NCBI RefSeq assembly: GCF_010093595.1
Contig: NW_022985459.1
Span: 124,001 to 188,000 of the forward strand
Origin: Mytilinidion resinicola
Lineage: Eukaryota > Ascomycota > Dothideomycetes > Mytilinidiales > Mytilinidiaceae
Length of the DNA stretch: 64,000 bases
Direction of reading: 5' to 3'
Of this stretch, positions 55,081 through 64,000 are shown in pieces (within the stretch, counting starts at the first letter, position 1; each line of letters opens with the position of its first letter). The position numbers were made by a program, and so were the translations under genes. A model generated the notes under the pieces. It was given only the letters and a program-made list of their open reading frames with translations, did not search any database and was not told the origin of the DNA.

Positions 55081-55986
55081 GACACTGTGGAAGGTAAGTA
55101 TAGCCTTAGGTCTATATGGATTTCAGGATCCCCCACCATGCCCTCTCCAAGCTGACCGTCCCTGCCAAGGGCGCGGCATGGATGTTGCGTCGCTGGGACT
55201 CAAGACGAGCAGAAAGATATGCACATCATCGCACAGCCGGGAGCGAAACACCCGCCTGTTGGCCGTCGTACACCAGAGTCTCAGCCTACGACAGTCAGTG
55301 GTAGGTTGAGGATGTGGGAACGTCTTGCAAGGCACCTCACACCGCCATAGCTGTCTTCCATTGCAAGACCTCAGCCTCCTCCTCGAGCAGCTGCACTTTA
55401 GGTTGTAAGCCCGGGGCGTTCTTCCCTGCGTGCGAGCTCTCGCCCGCGTTGCCCCTCTATTCCTTGATCTTGCCTTCGAGCTTCTCTATTAGGTATGTCC
55501 TCTGTCTCTCTTTGAGCCACGTATAAATCCCAGGCTACGCGTTTGGTGAGGGCAGTGGGCTTTCGCAAGCGGAAATTATGGTTCGAATTTCAGATCAGAG
55601 AGCGCAGGATGTGGCGGAGGCTGACAAAGGATTCGGTCTCGGGCGGGATGGTTTCAGCGGTCTGGTCTCGATGTTAGCCGTGATCTTTTGGATTCCTTCG
55701 AGCTTACTGAAACTTACCCCTACATTCTGGCGGAAAACACGATGAAGAAGAGATAAATGAAGGTATACCATCCTTGCCGACCCGCTTCGGCCCTCCGCCC
55801 TGAGAGAAAAGCAAAGCCTGACCGACCACTTTTCTCCTCAAGAGCCAGGCCGTCACAGCTACCACCTGCACCTTGATGGTTTGGTAGCGGTTAGGAAGAG
55901 CCGTCACAACCGTGGATCAAGTGAAAGGAAAGCCTTTTGGAAGTGAGGTGGGTTCGGACAGGGAGTGAAGGAGACGCCTCGACGTC
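55081..55986. other. Intergenic, no recognised feature
   Basis: Short frames only. May be further eroded fragments, but no motif is readable. Confidence 0.3.
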
Positions 55987-56739
55987 CTAGCGGAAGACTG
56001 ACGGCGGATCGGGAAGCGGCCGGTGCGCGGACGTCGTCCACGACGTCTCGACGGCAGACGCTGACCTCAAGGGTGCTTTTCGTCGGCTCCACCTGACGAC
56101 TGTTAGTTTCTCAGTATCAAAGTACTGACCCTTGCGGCCTCTGTGGAGTTGAGACGTATAGAAGCTCACCTGTAAGGGTAACGATTTTGCCAGTGGCGCT
56201 GATGACGTTCGAGCTGTCGAGAATACTGTAGTAATACCTGAATTTTGCTGATGAAATGCATTAATAAGACGAGACGATGACGGTAGAAAGAGTGCAGGAT
56301 GGAGAGTGTGGAGGCTGAGGATGCTGGGAAGACGTAAGGCGGAGATTCCGATGGGCTCCTTCTTGGGTAGGCAGGATCTCACGTCATGCCCGACGGTCGG
56401 TGTCGATGACAAAAACAAAAACGGAGACCAATTTGGAAGGAGTGCAGTTTGGCGGATGATAACACGCGAACGAATTCGATGTATGCAGGCTTGAAAATGT
56501 GAAGTTGAAGAGCCTTTCCAAGTCTTCCGAAATCGACCTCTCAGTATGGTAATATTGGTGACAGCCCGAGTTGGAATGACTGATGACTCTGACAGGTCTT
56601 TCATTTGATAAACAACGGATGCATGATGGTAACAGAATGCATGTTGAGCTACTGAAAGATCCAGCTGTCCGGCCGCCGTCCTCATTCTGGTATCCGCGGC
56701 CAACGATACGTCAGTCCGGAACGCAACTTCAAGCACATG

Positions 56740-59500
56740 CGCGGAACCTTCTAAGCAGGGTGCGGAGGGTGGCATCGCCGGCACCCTAAGCCAGACCTTG
56801 GGATCTGCATCGCCTCTTCGACTGTGCCGAAACCTTCGAACTTGGCGCGGAGGGTGGTATCGACGGTATGCCAGGCGAAGCTACTCATGATGATCAGCGT
56901 GTGTGTTATGGGTGAATCAGACAATGTGAGGAGGCATGCTAACCCGCTGAACAGCTTGGACATGGTGCCAAGGTCGCAATGTTGATGCCAGTGTCATTGA
57001 TAACCAGGAAATTAAGAAAGACTGCAAAAGGTCCTGCCGCAGCGGTCCTGTCTTTGGCCAGCTCCCCCGAACTTGTGCGGAGGGTGGCATCGTCGGTGTG
57101 CCAGGCATCCCTTTGAATTTCAGATCTAAGGCCATCACGACCCTTGCTCTTGGTTTCAAAGAGGTCTCCATCTGCGAAACACTCCCGTCTCTCTTACGAA
57201 ACAGTACAGATAGTGAAGCCCTACGCCTGTCCATATTGGACAGAGCTCCCAATGTTTGTAGTTTTGCTGGTTAGGTGGTGTGGTTTCGTGATGCGGTCTT
57301 CGAGGCGCGGGCGACCACCCGTGATCCAATCTGCCGGACTGCGTGATACGGCCGGCGGTTTCCCGAATAGTTCTGGAACATATTCGCTCGCGTCGACGGT
57401 ATTGCGGCGCCGGTAGTTGCTGTCGCGAGCTCCGGAAGAGAAAAGGCTGGTGATTGCGTGATGTAGGACGAATACTTTCCAAGTAACTCCCCGTCGGTCG
57501 ACGATGTCTGTAAGAGCAACGAGTTTCCCAATTTGACCTGGAATAGTTCGATTTCCATGAGCGCAATCTTGACGACGCATATCCGCGCGTCTTCAGCTTG
57601 CGCCTCGGGAGCATTGGTGTTCTTGCTTTTGAAGAGATCTCTCGTGTGATGGGTAGAGAAATTATTGAGTTCGTCAAGAAATGGCTTGATGTCGAGCTCT
57701 TCGAACTTTGGAGTGCGGTAATCTCGGTGTGCTAGGCGTGACAAATAGTGAAAATTAGCGTATATACTTTGGAGGAAATTAGAAGGGCGGAAGTACCGGC
57801 CTGCCTAGCGAGTTTGCTGAGAATGATGGTTCAGTCGCAAAATCAATGATGGGGTCCTTGATCATAGCGTCCTTGACGATTCCATAATTTGTAACCTAAC
57901 CAGGAGGCTCCGGATTATCCATCGTATTTATCTCGTGGAACTCATCAGACTGATGTTCGGCAGGTCTTCGTGGCGTTGCTAGGGATGTCGCAGAGGGTGA
58001 GAATCCCGTACGCGACTGGCTGCTTTTGCCATGTGAAACTCATTCGACGAGTCGAGTTGCTTGGGAATGGAGCTCCAATTGGGAGATAACTTTCTTCTAA
58101 AGCTAAAAACTGACCAGAGACCGATAGCGCACAAGTAGAGTGATCGAAAGATGAAAAAGGCTTTGTTAAAAAGAGTTAAAAGTACGTGAAGTTTTTGAAA
58201 GGGAAGCGCTTGCAATCAGACCCGTGAAGCAGAGATATACGGATCAACTGGGGCATTTGGTGGTGACCACTAGGCACATACGAAGCGTGGCTTTTGGGAA
58301 CAGGTCTTGACTTCCTTAGGCAGCGTTGTGGCGATATCGGGGTGATTCTGCTGGGCTTGAGGTATGGTGTACGAAATAGTTGCGGAAGCAATGGAGGGAG
58401 AAGATTGGATGGAGAGATGCGGAGAACAGAAGTGAGATTATAATTGATCTGTCCGGAATCGCCGAGGGCCGAATCGAAAGTGGCATTGTCGCCGTGCTGG
58501 ACGGCATCGAAAACTCCCAATCCTAGTGTCTTAGTATTGTCCGTCTCAACAGTGTGATCATGTTCGCGTGTCCTCAGCTTGTACGTAGATATCGTTTCTG
58601 TTCCAGCTCCGAGCTGTCCAAATGATGGGGATATATGTTCGTCTCCGGGCTCGCTATGACGCTATTGCAAGGGGGGGGATCGGACCGTCTGGGGCTTCTC
58701 AAGGCAGCATAGATCGACTCGTTTTTCGCAAAACGTTGACCTGCGACCGTCTTTGCTAATTTTGCTGTAAGCATGGGGTTGTCAGGCAATAGGCGTCGAC
58801 TTTGACACACAGTAGCGCAATTCCGAGCTCTCTCGACTGGGATACGGAGGATTGCATCGTCAGGTGTGCCAGGCAAAGTCGCTAATAGGATTAGCATGAG
58901 CGACTGTTACTGGTGAATGTTAGACTCACCTAATAGATACCTTGAGAATGCTATCGCGGTCATAAGCTCGATGGCGGGTGGCCAGGTTTGCGAACTTCCT
59001 CACTGCTGCGAGCACTAGCTGACGCTTCCTAGGGTACTGTCGAGTATCGCGTCTTTCCCACAGCTTAAGCCTTTTGCAGGAGCCAGCGACGTCTCCGCAA
59101 ACGAGGCCAATGTCGATCATCCCCCTCAAACACGCCGCATGCGACCGGCCCCGCTCACCGCAACACAGCTCGCGACATAACAGTCGTCATCGTTAATGAA
59201 CCGCTCGTGTCTTTTCGGAACCAAGGCCCAAAAGCTAGGTCATACGGCCGCGTGATGCTGGCATGATGATCGGAGGTGGTTGGAATGACTTGTACTGTTC
59301 CACGTCCGCGAATCTTGAGATTGAGAATTATTAGGGTAACCCCATCGTAACTCGAAAAAAGCAATACCAACTCACAAAACAAATTTGTAGCGCCCATATT
59401 CCCATAGCCCTGCCTATTCCAAGGTGAAGTTCCGTTCCAGGACAGAGGTATGCCAGTCCCTGCTCTTCAAAGGCAGTTTCCAATTCTCAGAAGCCGTGCA
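56740..59500 (-). pseudogene. Array of eroded 5' fragments of a glycine-rich RRM gene
   Basis: The best piece (56963-56806) has ATGTCCAAGCTGTTCAGCGG, a 63 nt intron (GTTAGC ... TAG, 56943-56881) and a second exon; spliced it reads MSKLFSG then FAWHTVDTTLRAKFEGFG and TVEEAM, the start of the glycine-rich RNA-binding (RRM) family. Further copies on the same strand: GDATLRTLLRRF (about 56780), AWHTDDATLRTSSGEL (about 57100), LAHRDYRTPKFEEL (about 57720), QHGDNATFDSALGD (about 58490), FAWHT / DDAILRIP (about 58870, with its intron ending TGCTAATCCTATTAG), and DWHTSVLERNF (about 59440). Only exon 1, intron 1 and the start of exon 2 are repeated; the rest of the gene never appears. Confidence 0.72.
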
Positions 59501-60597
59501 CCGGCATTTCTCCATATTGGCTAACCCTTCCTTAGAATAAGATATGCTGGTAGACAGTAGTCGCCTCCGCGACCTCCGCCTGGGTCGTACATATGCCAAC
59601 ATGTCCTCTCGGGGAAAGCCTAAGGGGCACCGTTTTCAAGAACAGCGGCGACGGGCAAAGCCAGGATGGGTGGAACGGTGACGAGAAGGCTCATTCCCGG
59701 AACAGCATCGTAGGAACCGCGTATGCTTCAAGGAGGAAGAACGCTTGGCGATGGTATGCCGGTGCTAGCTGAGCTGGCAGCATTCGTCTGCCCCTGCCAT
59801 GGTAGATTTGGTGCGTATGCTCTTCAAGAAGCTCAAATTGAGAGATTAGTACGGAGCCATGCGCGGTAACAGGATAGCTGTAGGACGTGCTTACAGATGC
59901 GTTTCAAGCCCATCGGTCACGCATACGGGATTCGGTAGTGCCCGAGTAACGTCGTCACCGCTTCGCAAACAGACTTGCAAAGGGAAATCGCACGGGGAAG
60001 CACAGTAAGCGGGTGGTAGTTGCGGTGTGAAATATATAGTAGTGAGGTTAAAAGAGAGGAGCGGTCGACCCACCATATCCCATAGCTCAGCTGCCTCGCT
60101 ACCAATCTTGCCGATAGGGGCCCCTTATTTCGGTAGCAAGTGCCATGAAACGCTCGATTTTGTGTATGGAACAGCGTATGGCGCAGAAGCTGTGTAGGTC
60201 GAAGCTCTTGACACAAGGCAGGTATGAGCAGGTCTGGCGGCGAGAGGGAGGACAGGCCCGGAGATGGAAGACAGCTGCAGAAAGCGCTGAACAGCTTCAT
60301 AATAGCTTGTAGACGTCGAGAGCGCCTGAACCGTTCACGGGATTATAATGAACTTGCCGCACCAAGTGGATATGTGGCTGCCTTCGCATTTTCGAGCTGC
60401 AGGCTTCATGCAGCGGTCGGGGCATCGTACTGGTCCCGCGAGACATCTCAGCATTCGTTCTTCCCACTTCAGCGCATTACGTCAGCCCACCTTTCCCTTC
60501 TCTTCTTCTTCCATCCACCAACACCAACTTCATTCTTTCATGCCTCAACGTCCGTAACGCAAGCATCATGTAATACCTCTCAGCATCTAGACACTGC
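59501..60597. other. Intergenic, possible further fragments
   Basis: At 60300 (minus) ATGAAGCTGTTCAGCG shares 13 identical bases with exon 1 of the RRM fragments, a possible further relic. Otherwise no gene seen. The 60470-60540 stretch is C/T-rich like a promoter on the plus strand. Confidence 0.3.
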
Positions 60598-61119
60598 GGT
60601 ATGTCACATCATGCCTCATCCCTCAAACCCCGGTGACACTATACTGATGCTACCCAGGGCTGGCTTACCTCCGGACGAGCTCCATTTCGACCCGTCCATC
60701 CGGCCACCATGCTCTCTCTTTGCATCAAATGCCGCGGGATGCTCACCAGCATCTCCAGTCATTCTTGGTATGGCATCACCCTCCCTATCCTCATGATCTC
60801 TCCTCGAGACCACTGCCCTCCGCCCATTCTTCGTAGCAGGCTGCGTCGAAATCGAAACTGACTGACCCAGATCCGTCGACAGTGTTATGGCATCTCTATG
60901 GTCTCAATTCAATCGTCCACACCATTCCAAGGCATATTTGGACGTCTACTCGTAAGTTTACATTCCCCATTCCCTCGTCATGTCTCTCATGACAGTAGCT
61001 AACTATGATCGATCGGCAGGTCCATCCCAGCTCCATCTTCGCATTCACAACAGCCCAAGGGTTTCAAGAGGAAAGGGCACATTGCTTTTCATCCCATCGT
61101 CGTCCTCGCATTCGCAACA

Positions 61120-61500
61120 GGCCAAGGCTTCCAGGCGTGAAAGTTTCCTCGACGCCCAAGCCGCCCCGCTTGCACGAAAATACCCATACTCGGTCTTGAA
61201 GGCACTTAAATTGCTCCACGCCCATGGACTGTGGTATGCGCTTTAGACCGGCGAACCGCCAAACTGGCCTCACCGCCCAAGCCGCCTCAATTTCATCAGA
61301 GCACCCACGTTCAGGCCCCGTCATGAAGGCACTTAAAGGTCTCCGAGAGCACAAACTGTGCTCCACACCCCTCCATTGGCCGACCGCCAAGCTGGCCTCG
61401 CCGCCCAAGCCGCCCCGCTTGCACCAAAGGTCCCATACTCGTTCTTCACGGCACCTAAACTCTTCCACAGCCATGGCCATGGACTATGGTCTGCGCCATC
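61120..61500. repeat. Tandem repeat, ~3 units of ~125 bp
   Basis: TGAAGGCACTTAAA recurs at about 61198 and 61324, with CACGGCACCTAAACTC at about 61447; each is followed by CCATGGAC- or CTCCA-type boxes and CCGCCCAAGCCGCC (about 61150, 61280, 61400). Confidence 0.8.
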
Positions 61501-61767
61501 GAATAGTCGACTACCAAGCTGGCCTCTCTGCCTGTTCGGCTCTCGAGTTGCTACAACTGCGGCAAGATCGGCCTCTTCAGCAACAAGCAAGCTTTATCCC
61601 AGGCCTTCATTCGCTATTCCTATCAGTCAGGCATCACAACGCTCCTAACCAGTAAGTCATTGCAATGCTCAGTATCTGATCTTTCTAACCTCTTGCAGTA
61701 TTATGACGCCTTTCGCCATTTTTGTATACCGTCTTTTCACACCCATTGGCCAGGAATGATACATGTA

Positions 61768-61826
61768 CCTGGGGCTGGGTGCGCCTGCGGCCGGTCATCT
61801 CAGCCGCGAACACGCCCAGCCCCAGG
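61768..61826 (+). repeat. Hairpin H1 (14 bp arms)
   Basis: CCTGGGGCTGGGTG (61768-61781) pairs with CGCCCAGCCCCAGG (61813-61826) with one G.U pair; an inner GCGGC/GCCGC stem adds to it. Confidence 0.75.
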
Positions 61827-61987
61827 CATTTCTTCGGTACGTCTTCTTCACCTCCGTTCCATCGATCTCCAACTGACCTGACGCAGATTTTTTTCGAAGA
61901 CATTTTTGACCTCTGCCATGCAGCAACATCCTTCGCTGCCATGGCAGCGGTCCCTCCAGGTGGAGGACGCAGTAGATGTGGGGTTGG

Positions 61988-62067
61988 AAAGACGCCATCC
62001 ACCGGTGCCAAGCAAAACCGTTGGGTTCTTTCATGCATCTGCAGATGCACCGGTGGATGGCGTCTTT
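61988..62067 (+). repeat. Hairpin H2 (21 bp perfect arms)
   Basis: 61988-62008 is the exact reverse complement of 62047-62067 (core GACGCCATCCACCGGTG), with a 38 nt spacer that holds AACCGTTGGGTT and TTCTTTCATGCAT, shared with hairpin H3. Confidence 0.9.
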
Positions 62068-62099
62068 TCAGTATTGGGTAGATGTTGGGGGGATGAAAG

Positions 62100-62161
62100 G
62101 GCGTCCTCCGTCGGTGTATGAAGGAACCGTTAGGTTCTTTCATGCATCGGCGGAGGGCGTC
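62100..62161 (+). repeat. Hairpin H3 (29 bp arms, 4 nt loop)
   Basis: 62100-62128 pairs with 62133-62161 around a GTTA loop. 23 pairs are Watson-Crick, and all six others are G.U when read as plus-strand RNA; there is no A.C pair and no bulge. Confidence 0.88.
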
Positions 62162-62199
62162 TTTTTCAGTACGAGTCGGGTTCCGGGTTTGCGGGAGTG

Positions 62200-62259
62200 G
62201 GCAGCAGCTGCGGGCCAGTCATAACAGCACACTTGATTGACTGGTCCGCAGCTGCTGTC
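62200..62259 (+). repeat. Hairpin H4 (20-22 bp arms)
   Basis: CAGCAGCTGCGGGCCAGTCA (62202-62221) pairs with TGACTGGTCCGCAGCTGCTG (62238-62257) with one G.U pair; two more pairs (one G.U) extend it outward. 16 nt loop. Confidence 0.88.
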
Positions 62260-62534
62260 AATCAAAAAATTATATCTCAAATCATGCTTTCTCTCCTCTC
62301 TTGTGTGATGTGACTCTTCAATTCAGCTCTTCAACTCCGCTCTATCTCTTACAGCCTCTGAATCCCTCACGCCCGAAACCCTCTCTCAACTCCCAGTCTC
62401 TCATCTTTGACATCGCCCCCTCCAGATCTCGCCACTTCCAGACTGCCTTCACCACCGCTTCCCACGCGCCCATCGCCCTCTCTCGATCTCCACCCTCCCA
62501 TCCTTTACATACCCCTCCCCCAATCTCGCCACGT

Positions 62535-63272
62535 TCAGACCGCCCCCTCCTCCTTCTTCACCCCCACAGCGCCCTCCCTCTGCACCTCCGGATTCCGCGC
62601 ACGCAGCCCCTTGACCCTCCATACCCCCTCCATGACGCTCGCAACCGGGCAAACTGTTTCCCATTAACACCAATCCTTTCAAAAGCCCCAAAAGCCCCAA
62701 AAGCCCCATAACTCCCATAACTCCCGTCACTCCCAGGGGCAGCACTTACTCTCCTCCAACGCAAACACCCCCTCCGCCTTCACGAAGGCATTTCCAGCCC
62801 CCGCGTCGAGCCCCGCGGCGGCGCGCTGCCGCTGCAGCCCCACTACTTTCACCAGTTGCACCACTTGGGTCGGTGCGACGGCGACGGCGTCTTCGATGTC
62901 GGGCACGGCGGCGCGGGCGGGCGGATAGGCGTTGTGGGGGGTGGGGCCGAGGACGCGGCGGGAGAAGGGGGTGAAGTTGTCGTGCTGGGGGAGTGTTAGT
63001 GCGTGGAATGGGGGAACTGGTTAAACTTGGGGGAGTTGAGGAAGGTTCGGAAGATCAGGAAGATCAGGGGTTTGAGGGGCGCTTACGTCTGCTTCATGTG
63101 CCTTGCAGGCGCGGAAGAGGGTGCCACACGGGCAGCTCAGCGTGATGCAGTACGGGCACGCCGTCGTGTCGTAGGGGACCTCGACGTCCCGGTGCAGGAA
63201 CACGAAGTCGGCGCGGGTGGGAGGCTTTGGGGCGTTGGAGGCGGCGGCGTTGGCGTTGTTGGAGGCAGACAT
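62535..63272 (-). CDS. Cys-rich hypothetical protein, three exons
   Basis: Exons 63272-63087, 62984-62750 and 62653-62535 give 179 aa. Introns of 102 and 96 nt have GTAAGC/CAG and GTAAGT/CAG borders; the second junction splits an Ile codon. The N-terminal part has TACPYCITLSCPCGTLFRAC followed by Lys-Ala-His, a compact set of Cys and His that could bind zinc. The middle is Ala/Val-rich (DIEDAVAVAPTQVVQLVKVV), the end Glu/Lys-rich (EVQREGAVGVKKEEGAV). Not recognised as a named family. Frames stay open through all three exons, which supports the model. The terminal array begins about 190 bp upstream. Confidence 0.65.
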
Positions 63273-63459
63273 TGTGGTGATGTTGAGGATGTTGAGGATT
63301 TAGTGACGACGTGTAGTTGGATATAGGAGATCTAGCGTGCGATGTGTGCTTGGAAGTACGAGATCTATTGCGCGATGTGTGGATGTGATGCAGGCTATGG
63401 CGACTGAAGAAGGAAAATTGAGATTGCACGTTGTGGAGTAGAGGTCAACAGGTGGGTGG

Positions 63460-64000
63460 CTTAGTCAGGTAAGATTTCATGGTGAAGCGAGTATTGAAAC
63501 GTGGAATGCGCTGTTTTGATACTGCTCGTCTGAAGTGCGTCAAGAGGCCAAGCATTGTTGGAGGGTGATGTCACGTTTTGGACGCGCTAGATTGGAGATT
63601 TGGATTCGGGATGAGCTTGAGATGCGCCAACTGCGATGAAGCAGAGATCAAGCATACTAGCGTGTTATTTTGGAAGTACTGATAGAGTTCTGGAGCATCT
63701 CTTGAGGAATGAATTCGTTGGAGGAGACGATGTCACTTTCTCCACACGCTAGATTGGACATTTTGATGCAGGATGAGCTTGAGATGTGCGAATTGCGACG
63801 GGGTAGAGACTACGCATACTAGCAGACTGTTTTGGTCGTGCTGATATAGTTCCGAAGCACCTCTTGGGGTTTGAGGTTGTTGAAGAAGACGATGTACCAT
63901 TCTACATGCGCTGAAGTAGACGTAGTGGCTCAGGACGAGCTCAGGTTATATGAATCGTGATGAAGCAGATGTCATGTGCATCTAAAGTTCGTTTTGATAT
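63460..64000. repeat. Degenerate tandem array at the window edge, >=3 units of ~160 bp
   Basis: GCTAGATTGGA is at 63588 and 63748 (variant at about 63910); GGATGAGCTTGAGATG is at 63609 and 63769, with GGACGAGCTCAGGTTATATG at 63934. GATGTCAC- and AGCATACTAGC-type boxes also recur. The array continues past the end of the window. Confidence 0.85.

Larger units (their letters stand above)
60598..61900 (+). pseudogene. Probable decayed multi-exon gene with zinc-knuckle relic
   Basis: Canonical plus-strand introns can be seen at 60599-60657 (GTATGT ... CTGAT ... CAG), 60951-61020 (GTAAGT ... GCTAAC ... CAG), 61652-61698 (GTAAGT ... TTCTAAC ... CAG) and 61837-61886 (GTACGT ... CTGAC ... CAG), yet no continuous frame joins the exons. 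At 61546-61595 the plus strand encodes SCYNCGKIGLFSNKQ, a CCHC zinc knuckle with the His and last Cys lost. A three-unit repeat sits in the second exon. Either a decayed gene or an unusual spliced non-coding transcript. Confidence 0.4.

Noticed and set aside
55987..56784. 265-codon minus-strand open frame
   Set aside because: It starts with GTG, overlaps the RRM-fragment repeats, has no motif and a composition like the neighbouring junk; the part with meaning (RRM fragments) is in other frames.
60224..60796. 190-codon plus-strand frame with ATG
   Set aside because: Changes composition midway, runs through a likely promoter and a canonical intron (60599-60657), and has no motif.

Overview
This is nuclear DNA of a filamentous ascomycete, most likely a dothideomycete. 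The evidence is short spliceosomal introns (40-102 nt, mostly GTRAGT...CTAAC/CTGAC...YAG), a canonical U6 snRNA gene, a cutinase, an ascomycete Png1 domain, BTB proteins typical of dothideomycetes, and a Fot1/pogo-type transposon. One 410-base run of N interrupts that transposon.

Left part (0-25 kb, gene rich). In order: a large DEVH-box RNA helicase with a mitochondrial-like N-terminus; an acidic chromo-domain-like protein with an AT-hook; a ~253 bp MITE-like element; a three-exon SnoaL-like gene; two BTB/POZ genes on + (9151, 10933) and the relic of another (12243); a minus-strand C-terminally membrane-anchored protein; then a tandem pair. Each member of the pair carries a chymotrypsin-fold, 3C-like (His-Asp-Cys) protease domain. 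The second (17214-20242) is intact and fused to a complete Png1 (peptide:N-glycanase-like) region whose catalytic Cys is Val. The first is decayed: an in-frame TAG, a lost middle, and a surviving last exon. A small coiled-coil-like ORF and two minus-strand BTB genes follow, one with two frameshifts.

Right part (25-64 kb, repeat rich). Genes are sparse: a PrpD/2-methylcitrate dehydratase-like protein, a cutinase, a Fot1/pogo element with 74 bp inverted repeats and TA duplication, a decayed SPF45-like (G-patch plus UHM) gene, U6 snRNA, a Trt14/AusD-like SAM methyltransferase, several small ORFs, and a three-exon Cys-rich orphan gene. Between them lie degenerate tandem arrays with units of about 100-190 bp, nearly every array with its own sequence. 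Two arrays, each starting about 300 bp upstream of a minus-strand gene (PrpD-like and methyltransferase), share one unit that carries a TATA-like box in the sense orientation of those genes.

From 54.2 to about 60 kb the repeats are recognisable as mutated pieces of host genes: the 5' exon, first intron and second exon of a glycine-rich RRM protein, and pieces of a conserved FSDIS-motif protein. Next to this, at 60.6-62.3 kb, are canonical introns, a zinc-knuckle relic and four hairpins. The most unusual content is therefore (i) the protease-Png1 fusion with its decayed twin and (ii) the arrays of amplified gene or promoter fragments.
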